Assembly: GCF_030687535.1 (NCBI RefSeq)
Contig: NZ_CP117437.1
Location: 3,183,501-3,247,500 of the forward strand
From: Pseudomonas sp. FP2335
Lineage (GTDB): Bacteria; Pseudomonadota; Gammaproteobacteria; Pseudomonadales; Pseudomonadaceae
Length of the DNA: 64,000 bases
Direction of reading: 5' to 3'
Part shown: positions 15,695-24,822 of the stretch, one piece after another
Layout: each line of letters opens with the position of its first letter
How positions within the stretch are numbered: position 1 is the first letter of the stretch
Notes under the pieces: model-generated
What the model was told of the DNA's origin: nothing
What the model saw: the letters and a program-made list of their open reading frames with translations, nothing else
Database searches by the model: none
Program-made: the position numbers and the translations under genes

Positions 15695-17977
15695 CTACTC
15701 CTGGATCAGTTGTTGCCGGTACTGCGGGTCGGCCTTGATCTGAGCGTCGGTGAACGGCAGTAGGCTGAGTTTTTTCTGCGAGAAAGCCTGGGTCTGGTCC
15801 TTGGCGTACGTGGATGCAGGGTCGCTGGACAGGGAGAACGCGAGCAAGCCCTGGGCATGGGGGCCGGTGTCGTCGAAGGTGACGATTTGCAGGTAGCTGC
15901 TGCCACTGACCACTTCCCGTTTGCCATCGGCGCGCGGCACGGTTTGCATGGCGTTGTAGATGCCCAGCGCCTGGGGGCCGCCGTGGATCGGGGTCTGCCC
16001 GCTGACTTGCACATCGCCCCAGCGGCTGTTGGCCGTCAAACCGAGCTTGGCCACGTCGGCGGTGGACGCCAGCATCGCTTCGCGCAGCGCCGTGGCGACG
16101 GGTGCACGCTCGATGGCCACGCCGCGGGGCGTGGTCAACGGCTGCGTCGGGTCAAAGGCGACGCGCCAGGCGTCGGGGATCTGCTGCAGGTGTTCCATCA
16201 GGTTGATGAAGTGCACCAGGCCCACGCCGCTGTCGAGGTTGGCGTGCTGGTCCCAGTTTTTCAGGCTGGTGCACAGCGGCTGCAAGGCCACGGCATCGGC
16301 GCCCAGGTGTTTGGCGCAAAATGCCATCAGGTCGGGCATCACCTGGCCGGCCAGGTACACCTCATTGTCCATCACCATATGTTGCAGGTCAGCGACGCCG
16401 ATGGGCTTGCTCTCCAGCGATTGCAGGCGTTGCACGGCGAAACGCGCACGCGGGCCGAGGCCGATGTGGTCCTGGCTGATCACTGGCGAAAAGCCGCTCA
16501 ACGGCGCCTTGGGGTTGGCCAGCCAGGCCGAGTCATTGGAGTGCTGCACATAGTCGCTGCGTTCCAGTTGCGGCAGTTGATCGGCGGCGAAGATCCCGGC
16601 CTGGGCTGCACGCGGGTCGATGTCCCAGGCGCAGGCGCTGTGGGCACCGTCGAGCACGATCAGTTGCAGGCCGGCACGCGGATCGCTGCATTGGGCGAGC
16701 TTGGCCTGGCTGACGTTGGGTACTACCGACAGGTTCATGTACAGGCTCTGACCCTGGTCGTCCGCCGCCACCGTGTTGACCCACGGGATACCCTGCAGGG
16801 TATGCACCGAGGTTTGCAGTTCCTTGAGATTGGCGGCGCGGTTCATCGCGTACCACTGTTGCAGCACGCGATCATTGCCGAGGTTGGCATCACGCAGGCT
16901 AAAGGCGTGGTGCTGGTCCCAATCAAGCTTGCCGGGCCATTGCACCACCGGGCCGAACTGGGAACTGTAAAGCGTCTGGGACACGGCTTTAAGGCTGCCA
17001 TCGGCCTGCCTGGCCTGCACGGTTACCGTCGTTTTATCCAGCGCGACCGATTTGCCATCCAGCAAATAGCGCGTCGAATCCTTGGGGTCCAGGGTCAGGC
17101 GATATAGGGTGAAGTGCTTGGACGTGTCGACCGTATGGGTCCAGGCCAGATGCTGGTTGAAACCGATATTGATCAACGGCAGGCCGGGCAATGCTGCGCC
17201 CATCACGTCCAGTTGTCCGGGGATGGTCAGGTGCATCTCATAAAAACGCATGCCACCCACCCACGGAAAGTGCGGGTTGGCCAACAACATGCCGCGGCCA
17301 TTGAACGAACGGTCACGGCCGACCGCTACCGCGTTGCTGCCACGGTCCAGGGCAAAGCGTTGTTGATTGGCGGCGACCCGCTCAAAGCCCAGGGCACGGG
17401 TCTGAATCCCGGCGGTCACGGCAGGCGGCGTGGCACCCGCCAACGCTTCGGCAAACTGCCCCACCCCACCTTCGACCAGCAAACGCCGGGTGAGCTTCAC
17501 CACGTCTTGCGCGGTGATCGCCCGCACCCACGCCGCCTGGCACTGGGCCGGCGCACCGTGCTCTTTCAGATAACGGTTGTAGCCCGCCACGTACCCCTCG
17601 ACCCGCTGCCGGATCTGCGGGGTTTGTGCGTTCCAGAAGGCCGCGACGGCCTCTGGCGTGTTCAGCCAGGTGAAAAACACATCGCTGGCCAGGTTGTTGC
17701 GTTCCTCCAGCGTCGCCTGGTCCGGGCCGAAGAAGCGTGACCGCTCGCCGTTCACCGTGACCACTTCGTTGGCCAGCAGGCACAGGTTGTCCTGGGCATA
17801 CGCATAACCGATGCCGTAGCCCAGGCCACGTTCATCATTGGCACGGATATGGGGCACGCCGTACCCGGTACGCCGGATCTCTGCCGACGCCGGCGTCACC
17901 GCCTCCCGTGCCGATGCCGCCAGGCTCAACCCCAGCAACACCCCTGCCACACATACCTTGGACAACCCGTTGGACAT
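15695..17977 (-). CDS. pvdQ: Acyl-homoserine lactone / pyoverdine-precursor acylase PvdQ
   Basis: The 760-residue periplasmic Ntn-hydrolase precursor has a signal peptide (about 1-23, ending ASA), an alpha chain and spacer, and the self-cleavage site before Ser214 (DRGSNAVAVG), which becomes the N-terminal nucleophile of the beta chain. The sequence tracks P. aeruginosa PvdQ closely in conserved segments such as YGVPHIRA, LLANPHFPW and RVLQQWY. PvdQ removes the fatty acyl chain from the pyoverdine precursor in the periplasm and can hydrolyse long-chain AHLs. I chose ATG 17977, which begins the signal peptide. A perfect PvdS-type box lies 64 bases upstream. No other pyoverdine gene is in the window. 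Confidence 0.92.
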   Translation of the reverse strand: MSNGLSKVCVAGVLLGLSLAASAREAVTPASAEIRRTGYGVPHIRANDERGLGYGIGYAYAQDNLCLLANEVVTVNGERSRFFGPDQATLEERNNLASDVFFTWLNTPEAVAAFWNAQTPQIRQRVEGYVAGYNRYLKEHGAPAQCQAAWVRAITAQDVVKLTRRLLVEGGVGQFAEALAGATPPAVTAGIQTRALGFERVAANQQRFALDRGSNAVAVGRDRSFNGRGMLLANPHFPWVGGMRFYEMHLTIPGQLDVMGAALPGLPLINIGFNQHLAWTHTVDTSKHFTLYRLTLDPKDSTRYLLDGKSVALDKTTVTVQARQADGSLKAVSQTLYSSQFGPVVQWPGKLDWDQHHAFSLRDANLGNDRVLQQWYAMNRAANLKELQTSVHTLQGIPWVNTVAADDQGQSLYMNLSVVPNVSQAKLAQCSDPRAGLQLIVLDGAHSACAWDIDPRAAQAGIFAADQLPQLERSDYVQHSNDSAWLANPKAPLSGFSPVISQDHIGLGPRARFAVQRLQSLESKPIGVADLQHMVMDNEVYLAGQVMPDLMAFCAKHLGADAVALQPLCTSLKNWDQHANLDSGVGLVHFINLMEHLQQIPDAWRVAFDPTQPLTTPRGVAIERAPVATALREAMLASTADVAKLGLTANSRWGDVQVSGQTPIHGGPQALGIYNAMQTVPRADGKREVVSGSSYLQIVTFDDTGPHAQGLLAFSLSSDPASTYAKDQTQAFSQKKLSLLPFTDAQIKADPQYRQQLIQE

Positions 17978-18040
17978 AATCACGCCGACTCCACAGTCAA
18001 ATTGAACACCCTCGCAAGGGGTAGTTACCCCACCGTAAGG

Positions 18041-18064
18041 ACGCAAAAAACCCGGGACAATTTA
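18041..18064 (-). promoter_or_regulatory. PvdS-type iron-starvation box of pvdQ
   Basis: On the minus strand TAAAT (18060-18064) is followed after exactly 16 bases by CGT (18041-18043). This matches the TAAAT-N16-CGT consensus for the ECF sigma factor PvdS. It points at pvdQ, with the CGT element 64 bases before the ATG. This implies induction under iron limitation. Confidence 0.8.
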
Positions 18065-18220
18065 GGCGACAACGAGGTTTATCGAAGAAGGCCGTAGTGT
18101 GACAAAAGCGATACCGACAAAATTTCTACATCTGGAACTTCATGATTTCTGTCGCTCGTTCGTCTTATTAACCAAGAGCGCTCATTTTCCTGATCAGGCT
18201 CTGATAAGGAGTTTTATTGC

Positions 18221-18601
18221 ATGTACAACTCGCAACTGCCCACGGATGGACATTCACCCGCCGCCGATGCCTCGTTCGGCCGCGGCGGCCAAGCGTTCGG
18301 CAAGGCGCCCGAACAGCACGGCAACCAGCGTATCCGCCACTTGCTCAAATATTTTGGCCTGCGTACCAGCCTGATCCGGCTGAAGGTCATCGACGCCCTG
18401 CTCACCGCTGCCGACAACCAGCGCACCCTCGGGGTACGCGGCGTGCACAGCCATTTGCTGGAGTTGGGCATTCCGCTGTCTTTTCTCAGCGTGCGTGAAG
18501 TGCTCAAGCGCCTATGCAGCGAGGGCGTGATCACCCTCAATGCGGACAAAAGCTACAGCCTCCATGAAGAGGCTGCCAAAGTACTCGAAGGCCGCGCCTG
18601 A
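18221..18601 (+). CDS. Fur-fold DNA-binding protein lacking the metal-binding domain
   Basis: The 126-residue protein has a low-complexity N-terminus (about 1-35) and then a Fur-like winged helix (about 40-120): RTSLIRLKVIDALL corresponds to the Fur H2 region and FLSVREVLKRLCSEGVI to the recognition helix and wing. The protein stops where Fur's dimerisation and metal-binding half would begin, and no HHDH-type or Cys metal sites are present. AAGGAG lies about 11 bases before ATG. It is divergent from pvdQ, sharing its 243-base promoter region. It could be a metal-independent regulator, or a Fur antagonist that competes for DNA; that is inference. Confidence 0.7.
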   Translation: MYNSQLPTDGHSPAADASFGRGGQAFGKAPEQHGNQRIRHLLKYFGLRTSLIRLKVIDALLTAADNQRTLGVRGVHSHLLELGIPLSFLSVREVLKRLCSEGVITLNADKSYSLHEEAAKVLEGRA

Positions 18602-18602
18602 C

Positions 18603-18797
18603 TCAGAAGTTGGGCTTGACCTTGCGGCGCATGATGCCGTTGATCACCACCACGGTGACGGCCACGCCGATCGCGATGTACTGGAACGTCTTCTCGCTGA
18701 TCACCCCAGTGTTCTGCAAGTAGGACAGGCCAAACATCGTCCCCAGCACCACCAGGGAAATCAGAATCGAATATTTCAAGCGTTGCTTTTGAGTCAT
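18603..18797 (-). CDS. Small two-helix membrane protein
   Basis: The 64-residue product has two hydrophobic helices (about 9-27 and 38-55) and ends in a basic tail (RRKVKPNF). TCAGGAA precedes the ATG at 18797. It is convergent with the Fur-fold gene with a one-base gap between stop codons. The family is unknown to me; small proteins of this kind are frequent in pseudomonads. Confidence 0.65.
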   Translation of the reverse strand: MTQKQRLKYSILISLVVLGTMFGLSYLQNTGVISEKTFQYIAIGVAVTVVVINGIMRRKVKPNF

Positions 18798-19142
18798 GAC
18801 AGTTCCTGAATCTTGAGAATGTATCCGCGGTGTATCACCACACATGCCCACTCGCGGGCATAGGCCGCAGTTAGCAGGACACCATGTTACAGGCGATGAC
18901 AGGCTTTGGCATATCGGCTGCCTGATTGATGCACCTGAGAGCCCTTCAGCCTGCGCGCCCGCATCAAACATTCGAAACGCCTTCTGACCGTTTGCGCGGA
19001 ACCGTCCTCCCTCCTGCACTCACCTAGCTAGAGCCCATCACGGAAAGAAGCTACACACTCCAATCCCACGGATGTTTGGGCACTACGCCATTGAGTCATC
19101 CACATGATCCTCTTTCCCCTCTCTCCGTACAGTCCGGGTGTT
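18798..19142. other. Upstream region of the toxin gene, no genes seen (345 bases)
   Basis: No convincing reading frame, hairpin or repeat is visible. This stretch must contain the toxin gene promoter. I found no hrp-box (GGAACC-N15/16-CCACNNA) that would indicate HrpL control. Several runs read AT-richer than the surrounding genes. Confidence 0.4.
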
Positions 19143-22100
19143 ATGACGAACGCCGCAGCGTCAGCCCACCAACCGAACCGTGCACAGTCTCCCGTCCGCC
19201 ACGCCGATACACCGACCCACATTCCGCCCGCAGAAGGCTTTAAAATCGCAGCCGCCGACCAGGAGAACCTGCGCCAACTGGCCAACCACATCCGTGGCGT
19301 GGCGCTGCTGTGGACCGATTCAACCTCCGCGCAAACCATATCCAGTGCGTTGCACAATTGGACGATGCCGATTGCCCCCGACTCGTCCTATCCCGACAAA
19401 CCGCTTTCCAACCCCAGCGTGGCGCAAGTCATCACCCGCCTGGGCTTCCAACTCCCGACCAGTCTGGCGCAGGCCATTGCCCTGCGAGACAGTTTGGATC
19501 AAAAAGCGCTGGCCCCCTTGGTAGGCAATGCCGGCGGCGGCCTGTCCTGGCCCGTGCCGCTGGATGCCGCCCAACAACAGGCGATCAGCGACACGATAGA
19601 CCGCAACAGCGCCGGGCTTGCGGGCCTGCCCCTTGCCGACCGACGCAAAGGGGCGCTGGATTACTTGCTGGAGCAGACGCCGCTCTCCAGCCAGGAGCTG
19701 CAGGACCCGCACAACGCGATCGAAAAACTGCTCAAGTCACCAAGGGCCGAGGCGCTGGGCCTCGCGATCCAGACAAAGTTGGGGGGTATTGCGACCCCTG
19801 ACAGCCTGTCCGAATACGTGCTGAGCGCTATCCAACTGGGGCTCGATCGCGAGTCTGTCCGCCAGCCCGACAGGACCCGCGTGGCCGGTTTCGACTGGGC
19901 ACAAGAGCAACACTGGGGCAAGCCGGTCTCGAGCGTGCTTGAAGGCCTGAAAAACCACCTCGTTGCCACCGGCAAAGCCACCCCTGCCACGGCACCGTTG
20001 GCCGCACACCTGTTGCTCAGCCGCGTTGCGCCGGCATTTCTGGTCAAGGACATCCCCGATCAGATCGTATACGGCAGCCAAGCCCACGCCACGTTCTGCA
20101 TGGCGGTGGCAAAGGTGGAGCAAGAAGCGCTTGGCGCGTCGGCAAAGATGACCTACGCGCAGGTCATGCAGCGCGCCGATCAAATTCCCGGGCCCGCCCC
20201 CGAGCATGCGCTGCAAGCGAACTTGATCGAGTGGGGAATAGTCAGCGGCGTGTTGCAAAAATCAGTCGATGGCGTTTACACCCCGCAGCAACTGGAGAGG
20301 GTCAGGGCCGCCTTCGATGACCAGCAAAACCAGCGCCTGGCCGCCAGTGAGTCAATCAATACCGACCTCCCCACGCGCAAAGGGGTCGCGCTGGCAAAGC
20401 TGAAGCAAGCGTTTCCCGAAATGGACCCGGCACTGTTTGAAAAACCGCTCCTGCAACTGGACGAAGCATACAAGCATGGCCCACAGCCACTTTATGACCC
20501 CAACCGGCGGCCCGTAGGCCTGTATTTTTCAATGCTCGATGTGGCTATGGGGCAAAGCCCCCTGGGCAAATGGAAGACCTCCGATAAGCGCATCCCGCTC
20601 GACAAGTTCAACAATAGCCCGGCACGCAGTTCGTTCCAGGCGTTCGACAGCGAGTTCACCAAGGCCATCGACACGCGCAAAAGTGCGATTGCCACCACGG
20701 TACGCCACCTGATTTCACAACTGCCGCTGGAAGACCGCAAGCGACTGGAGACGGGAAACATCAGGTTTTTCCACGAGTCCACCTACGACGGCAACAAGGT
20801 GACAGCCAAAAACCTGGTGCTGAGTTTCAAGGTCGAGCAAGAGGGCCAACGCTCGATTTACCAGTTGGACATCCAGAACCTCAAGATCACGCGCAAAGAC
20901 AACTACATCGACTTGAAAGAGGTGACGTGGCAAGACGGCAACCGGCGAATCCGGCAAACCGAGTTCAAACCCAAAGCCGGCGGTGACGTCGCGCAAGCTG
21001 AACGCCCCTCGACAGGACCTGCACTGCCTGACAGTTTTTCCAGCGCCCGCAGCCACCTCATCGCCAATGCATTTGTCGAGCACCTTGACTACGACAACCC
21101 CGCAATCAAACAGGAAGCGATGGGCACAACCCCCCACGAGCGGCAACTACAGGCACAAGACAACGCGCGCGAGTTCTTTCTGAACCTGATCCCGTTCAGG
21201 TCCGCGATCGTCAACTTTTCCCAGGGCAATATCGCCGACGGCGCATTGGATCTGGGCCTGGACCTCTTCAGTTTCTTGACCGCCGGTGCGGGCACTGTGG
21301 GCAAGTTAGGCAAGTTGGGGTCCGCCGCCGTGTCTGCCGGTACGAAATATATCAAGGGCGCGAAGGTGATCGGGGCCGCGGCCATCGGCGCCCTCAACCC
21401 GCTGGATGGCATGGGCGACCTGCTGATAGGTGCCGCACGAATCACCGGTAAAAGCGGCAAGCAGTTGTTCAAGGGCGCGCAAGCGCTGGGCAATGCCACC
21501 GGAGCATTGGCCGAAAAAACCATGAGCACACTCAAAGGCGCAAACGGCAGTTACGATTTGATCAAGGCCAGCCAGGCCCATGGCGCGGCCTCAATCGGCA
21601 CGTTCAAGTCGGCCGACCGAACCATTGAAACCGTCGCGATTCACCGCAACGACAACTGGTACGCCTATGACCCAGTAAAAAACCAACCCTACGGCGGGCC
21701 GATCCAGGACTTCCAGCCCTCGTACACACTGGCGCCGTCGCCCGTCGCCTCTCCCCCATCGCGCAAACACCGCGTCACGCCGTACAGCTTCAGCCAACGC
21801 CCGCCGCGTGCCAGGAAGCCGTTACCCGTCGGGGAATATGCCACCGCCATGAAAGGCAAGCTGGAACCTGATCACTTCAAGCCCGATACCAAGTTCGAAA
21901 CGATGAAAAAGTTCGTCGAGGAGCTGTTTGACCATTACGCCAAGATCGGCACCAACATGCCCCCGCGCCCGCCTATTCCAATGGTCACCAAGCCGATACC
22001 GCCGGCTGAGCTGCTCTCGCAAGCACTCAAGACCTCGAACGGCGTGGTACTGGGCGAACTGCATCACGAAATGGCCAGCTTCAAGACGCTGTTCGATAAT

Positions 22101-22640
22101 GCGCAAACGTTGAAAAAAGAGGGCGTCAAGCGCGTGTATATGGAAGGGCTGCTGTCTCGGCCGAATTTTCCCGACGGCCTTCAGGATGACGGTATCAGTA
22201 TGCTCGGACGCACAGGCAAGCCGCGTACATCGCCAAGCTTCAAGGAACTCAAGGCCAAGTTGGAGGCCAACGGCATCGAGATCGTGCCACTCGACCACTA
22301 TTACCTCACCCGGCACAAGGATGTTAAGGCACTTTACGGCCCCACCCAGACCGGCTTCGGCTCTGAACAACGGCTTCGAGAGTTCAACTATTACGCGACC
22401 AAAACCATCGAAGCCACGTCCAACGGCGAAAAATGGGTGGCCCTGGTAGGCATGTCGCACATGAAGACATCCGAAGCGGTGCCGGGGCTGGCCGAAATGA
22501 CGGGCAGTACGGCGATCGGCGTGTTCAATAACGTCAAACCCATGCCAAGCATGGGCTACGCCGCGAAGGTTCCAGCCCCTGACCCGAGCAAGCCGTTGGG
22601 CCACAAGGACTATCCAGGCGACTTGCGCATATTCGTGTAG
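19143..22640 (+). CDS. Large putative secreted toxin with C-terminal RRSP/PMT-C2-like (Tiki/ChaN superfamily) domain
   Basis: The 1165-residue protein has no signal peptide. Residues 1 to about 660 form a long region without transmembrane segments, beginning with a Ser/Thr/Pro-rich stretch. Residues about 677-770 are alternately amphipathic and hydrophobic (LIPFRSAIVNFSQG, then Gly/Ala-rich helices), a pattern seen before the effector part of large Pseudomonas 'dermonecrotic'-type toxins and suggestive of membrane translocation. A Pro/Arg-rich linker (about 855-905) follows. The C-terminal domain (about 955-1140) has GELHHE with E972 and H974, E1001 in YMEGL, and H1106 in VALVGMSHM. This is the E-x-H...E...H layout of the Tiki/ChaN/EreA superfamily, to which the Vibrio RRSP Ras/Rap1 endopeptidase and the Pasteurella multocida toxin C2 region belong. 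I prefer ATG 19143 to 19104 because the first 13 residues of the longer form look non-conserved; neither has a strong ribosome-binding site. There is no adjacent immunity gene, which fits a eukaryotic target. Confidence 0.72.
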   Translation: MTNAAASAHQPNRAQSPVRHADTPTHIPPAEGFKIAAADQENLRQLANHIRGVALLWTDSTSAQTISSALHNWTMPIAPDSSYPDKPLSNPSVAQVITRLGFQLPTSLAQAIALRDSLDQKALAPLVGNAGGGLSWPVPLDAAQQQAISDTIDRNSAGLAGLPLADRRKGALDYLLEQTPLSSQELQDPHNAIEKLLKSPRAEALGLAIQTKLGGIATPDSLSEYVLSAIQLGLDRESVRQPDRTRVAGFDWAQEQHWGKPVSSVLEGLKNHLVATGKATPATAPLAAHLLLSRVAPAFLVKDIPDQIVYGSQAHATFCMAVAKVEQEALGASAKMTYAQVMQRADQIPGPAPEHALQANLIEWGIVSGVLQKSVDGVYTPQQLERVRAAFDDQQNQRLAASESINTDLPTRKGVALAKLKQAFPEMDPALFEKPLLQLDEAYKHGPQPLYDPNRRPVGLYFSMLDVAMGQSPLGKWKTSDKRIPLDKFNNSPARSSFQAFDSEFTKAIDTRKSAIATTVRHLISQLPLEDRKRLETGNIRFFHESTYDGNKVTAKNLVLSFKVEQEGQRSIYQLDIQNLKITRKDNYIDLKEVTWQDGNRRIRQTEFKPKAGGDVAQAERPSTGPALPDSFSSARSHLIANAFVEHLDYDNPAIKQEAMGTTPHERQLQAQDNAREFFLNLIPFRSAIVNFSQGNIADGALDLGLDLFSFLTAGAGTVGKLGKLGSAAVSAGTKYIKGAKVIGAAAIGALNPLDGMGDLLIGAARITGKSGKQLFKGAQALGNATGALAEKTMSTLKGANGSYDLIKASQAHGAASIGTFKSADRTIETVAIHRNDNWYAYDPVKNQPYGGPIQDFQPSYTLAPSPVASPPSRKHRVTPYSFSQRPPRARKPLPVGEYATAMKGKLEPDHFKPDTKFETMKKFVEELFDHYAKIGTNMPPRPPIPMVTKPIPPAELLSQALKTSNGVVLGELHHEMASFKTLFDNAQTLKKEGVKRVYMEGLLSRPNFPDGLQDDGISMLGRTGKPRTSPSFKELKAKLEANGIEIVPLDHYYLTRHKDVKALYGPTQTGFGSEQRLREFNYYATKTIEATSNGEKWVALVGMSHMKTSEAVPGLAEMTGSTAIGVFNNVKPMPSMGYAAKVPAPDPSKPLGHKDYPGDLRIFV

Positions 22641-22658
22641 CCGCCAGCGGCGCCGGAG

Positions 22659-23570
22659 TCATCGCCTCAGTCCAAGGCCTGGAGTGGCGCATAGCTCCAC
22701 CAGCCAATCCACAAACACGCGTACCCGCAGCGACAGCTGGCGGTGCGGCGGATACAGCGCCGTCAGTGCCATTGCGGGTACCGTCAACCGGGGTAACACC
22801 TCGACCAGCCGCCCCTCGGCCAACTGGCGCAGGGCATGGTAATGCGGGGCCTGGATCAAGCCATACCCGGCCTCACATGCCGCAAAGTAACCGTCGGCGC
22901 TGTTGACCGAGACGCTCTTGGCCAGATTGATCGGGCGCAACTCGGTCCCCACTTCAAATTCCAGGCCATAGCGCTTGCCAGTGGTGCTCGATACGTACTC
23001 GACCATCTGGTGATGCATCAGATCTTCAACGCACTCGGGCACGCCCATGCGCGCCAGATAAGCGGGGCTGGCCAGGGTTACCTGCTCGAGCATCACCAAG
23101 GGCCGCGCCACCAGCGACTCATCCAGCGCCGGGCCACCGCGCAGCACACAGTCCACACCTTCACGGATCAGATCCACCGGGCGATCATTCAGGCCGATTT
23201 CCAGTTCGATACGCGGGTAGCGCGCCGTGAACGTCGGCAACGCGGGAATCACGATGCAGCGCCCAATGCCCGACGGCATGTCCACGTTCAAGGTGCCGCG
23301 TGGGTCTTGCCGACGGGTGGAAAATACCGCCTCGGTCTCCTCCAGGTCGGCCAGCAAACGCACGCAACGCTGGTAATACGCAGCGCCGTCCAGCGTGGGG
23401 CTGACCTGGCGCGTGGTGCGTTGCAACAGTTGCACCCCCAGATACGCCTCCAATTGCTTGATCAGCACCGTCACCGAAGCGCGCGGCATTTGCAGGCTGT
23501 CTGCGGCCTTGGCGAAGCCGCCCAGTTCGACAATCCGGGTAAACACGCGCATTGCATTAAAACGGTCCAA
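22659..23570 (-). CDS. LysR-family transcriptional regulator
   Basis: The 303-residue protein has an N-terminal winged HTH (residues 1-60, with FVRIVELGGF-like FTRIVELGGFAKAAD and a PRASVTVLIKQLE recognition helix) and a C-terminal periplasmic-binding-like effector domain of the CrgA/DmlR type. It is transcribed divergently from an aldo/keto reductase gene, which it probably controls. A perfect palindrome lies 18 bases upstream of its start codon. It ends 18 bases from the stop of the convergent toxin gene. Confidence 0.9.
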   Translation of the reverse strand: MDRFNAMRVFTRIVELGGFAKAADSLQMPRASVTVLIKQLEAYLGVQLLQRTTRQVSPTLDGAAYYQRCVRLLADLEETEAVFSTRRQDPRGTLNVDMPSGIGRCIVIPALPTFTARYPRIELEIGLNDRPVDLIREGVDCVLRGGPALDESLVARPLVMLEQVTLASPAYLARMGVPECVEDLMHHQMVEYVSSTTGKRYGLEFEVGTELRPINLAKSVSVNSADGYFAACEAGYGLIQAPHYHALRQLAEGRLVEVLPRLTVPAMALTALYPPHRQLSLRVRVFVDWLVELCATPGLGLRR

Positions 23571-23588
23571 ACCTGGGCCCCTCGCTGA

Positions 23589-23606
23589 GGATTATTTAGA
23601 TAATCC
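23589..23606. promoter_or_regulatory. Perfect 7-4-7 palindrome in the LysR/aldo-keto reductase intergenic region
   Basis: GGATTAT-TTAG-ATAATCC lies between the divergent LysR and aldo/keto reductase genes. LysR-type regulators bind AT-rich dyads at such places, so this is the best candidate for the regulator's own operator. Confidence 0.55.
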
Positions 23607-23690
23607 GAATAGTGATAACTGTTTTAGCCGGTTTATCCCAATTCTGTCGAGGATAACAATGGAGCCCTTCCCACCCCAGGCGTTTAACAC

Positions 23691-24686
23691 ATGCACACAC
23701 GTCAACTCGGTAAAAACGGCCCCCACGTCTCTGCCATCGGCCTCGGCTGCATGGGCATGACCGATTTCTACACCCCCGGCACCGACACCACAGAGGCCAC
23801 CGCGACCCTGCATCGCGCCCTGGAGCTGGGGGTGAACTTCCTCGACACCGCCGACATGTACGGCCCGCACACCAACGAAGCGCTGATCGGCAAAGCCATC
23901 GTCGGCAAGCGCGACCAGGTGTTCCTGGCCAGCAAGTTCGGCATCGTGCGCGACCCGGCCAACCCGACGCTGCGCGGTGTCGACGGGCGCCCCGAGTACA
24001 TCCGCAACGCCATCGATGGCACCTTGCGCCGCCTCGGCGTGGAGACCCTCGACCTCTACTACCAACACCGCATCGACCCCGAAGTGGCCATCGAAGAAAC
24101 CGTCGGGGCCATGGCTGAACTGGTCAAGCAAGGCAAGGTGCGTTACCTGGGCCTGAGCGAAGCGTCGGCGGCCACCCTGGAGCGGGCGCACAAGGTCCAC
24201 CCCATCAGCGCCCTGCAAAGCGAATATTCGCTGTGGAGCCGCGACCAGGAAGACAACGGCTGCCTCGCCGCCTGCCAGCGCCTGGGCGTTGCGTTTGTGC
24301 CCTACAGCCCGTTGGGCCGCGGCTTTCTCACCGGCGCACTGCAAAGCCCGGACGATTTCGACGCCGACGACTATCGCCGCCAAAGCCCGCGCTTCCAAGG
24401 CGAGAATTTCGCGAAGAACCTGCAACTGGTGACACAGGTGCAGGCCCTGGCGCGGGACAAGGGGGTCAGCGCCGGGCAGCTGGCGCTGGCCTGGGTGTTG
24501 GCGCAGGGCGACTACATCATCCCCATCCCGGGGACCAAGCGACGCAAGTACCTTGAAGAGAACGTCGCGGCGCTGTCGGTGCGCCTCAGCCCGAGTGAAT
24601 TGGCGGCGCTAGAGGCGGTGTTTGCGGCCGATGCCACAGTCGGCCTGCGTTATCCCGAAACGGTGATGGCGATGCTGAACATCTGA
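23691..24686 (+). CDS. Aldo/keto reductase
   Basis: The 331-residue NADPH-dependent oxidoreductase has a complete AKR tetrad: D52, Y57, K82 and H126 (YYQHRID). The sequence resembles the AKR13/YakC-type group that reduces aldehydes and ketones in the cytoplasm. The start is ATG 23691; a weak AGG lies ten bases upstream. It is divergent from the LysR gene, and LysR/AKR pairs of this kind usually respond to a reactive carbonyl or xenobiotic. The physiological substrate is unknown. Confidence 0.9.
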   Translation: MHTRQLGKNGPHVSAIGLGCMGMTDFYTPGTDTTEATATLHRALELGVNFLDTADMYGPHTNEALIGKAIVGKRDQVFLASKFGIVRDPANPTLRGVDGRPEYIRNAIDGTLRRLGVETLDLYYQHRIDPEVAIEETVGAMAELVKQGKVRYLGLSEASAATLERAHKVHPISALQSEYSLWSRDQEDNGCLAACQRLGVAFVPYSPLGRGFLTGALQSPDDFDADDYRRQSPRFQGENFAKNLQLVTQVQALARDKGVSAGQLALAWVLAQGDYIIPIPGTKRRKYLEENVAALSVRLSPSELAALEAVFAADATVGLRYPETVMAMLNI

Positions 24687-24738
24687 ACACCCCGGAGCGC
24701 CCAGAAGCGGCGCTCCAACTTTCTTGTACGAACGTACC

Positions 24739-24765
24739 TAAAGCTCTGGATCGCCAAGCCGATAG
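24739..24765 (+). promoter_or_regulatory. FliA (sigma-28)-type promoter of the chemoreceptor gene
   Basis: TAAAGCTC, eleven bases, then GCCGATAG matches the flagellar sigma-28 consensus TAAAGTTT-N11-GCCGATAA with the exact spacing. It lies 58 bases before the chemoreceptor ATG. Confidence 0.8.
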
Positions 24766-24822
24766 CCCGACGAAGCTCTAATAAAGCCGCGTGAATAACA
24801 AACGCTTCGTAAGGACGATCCC

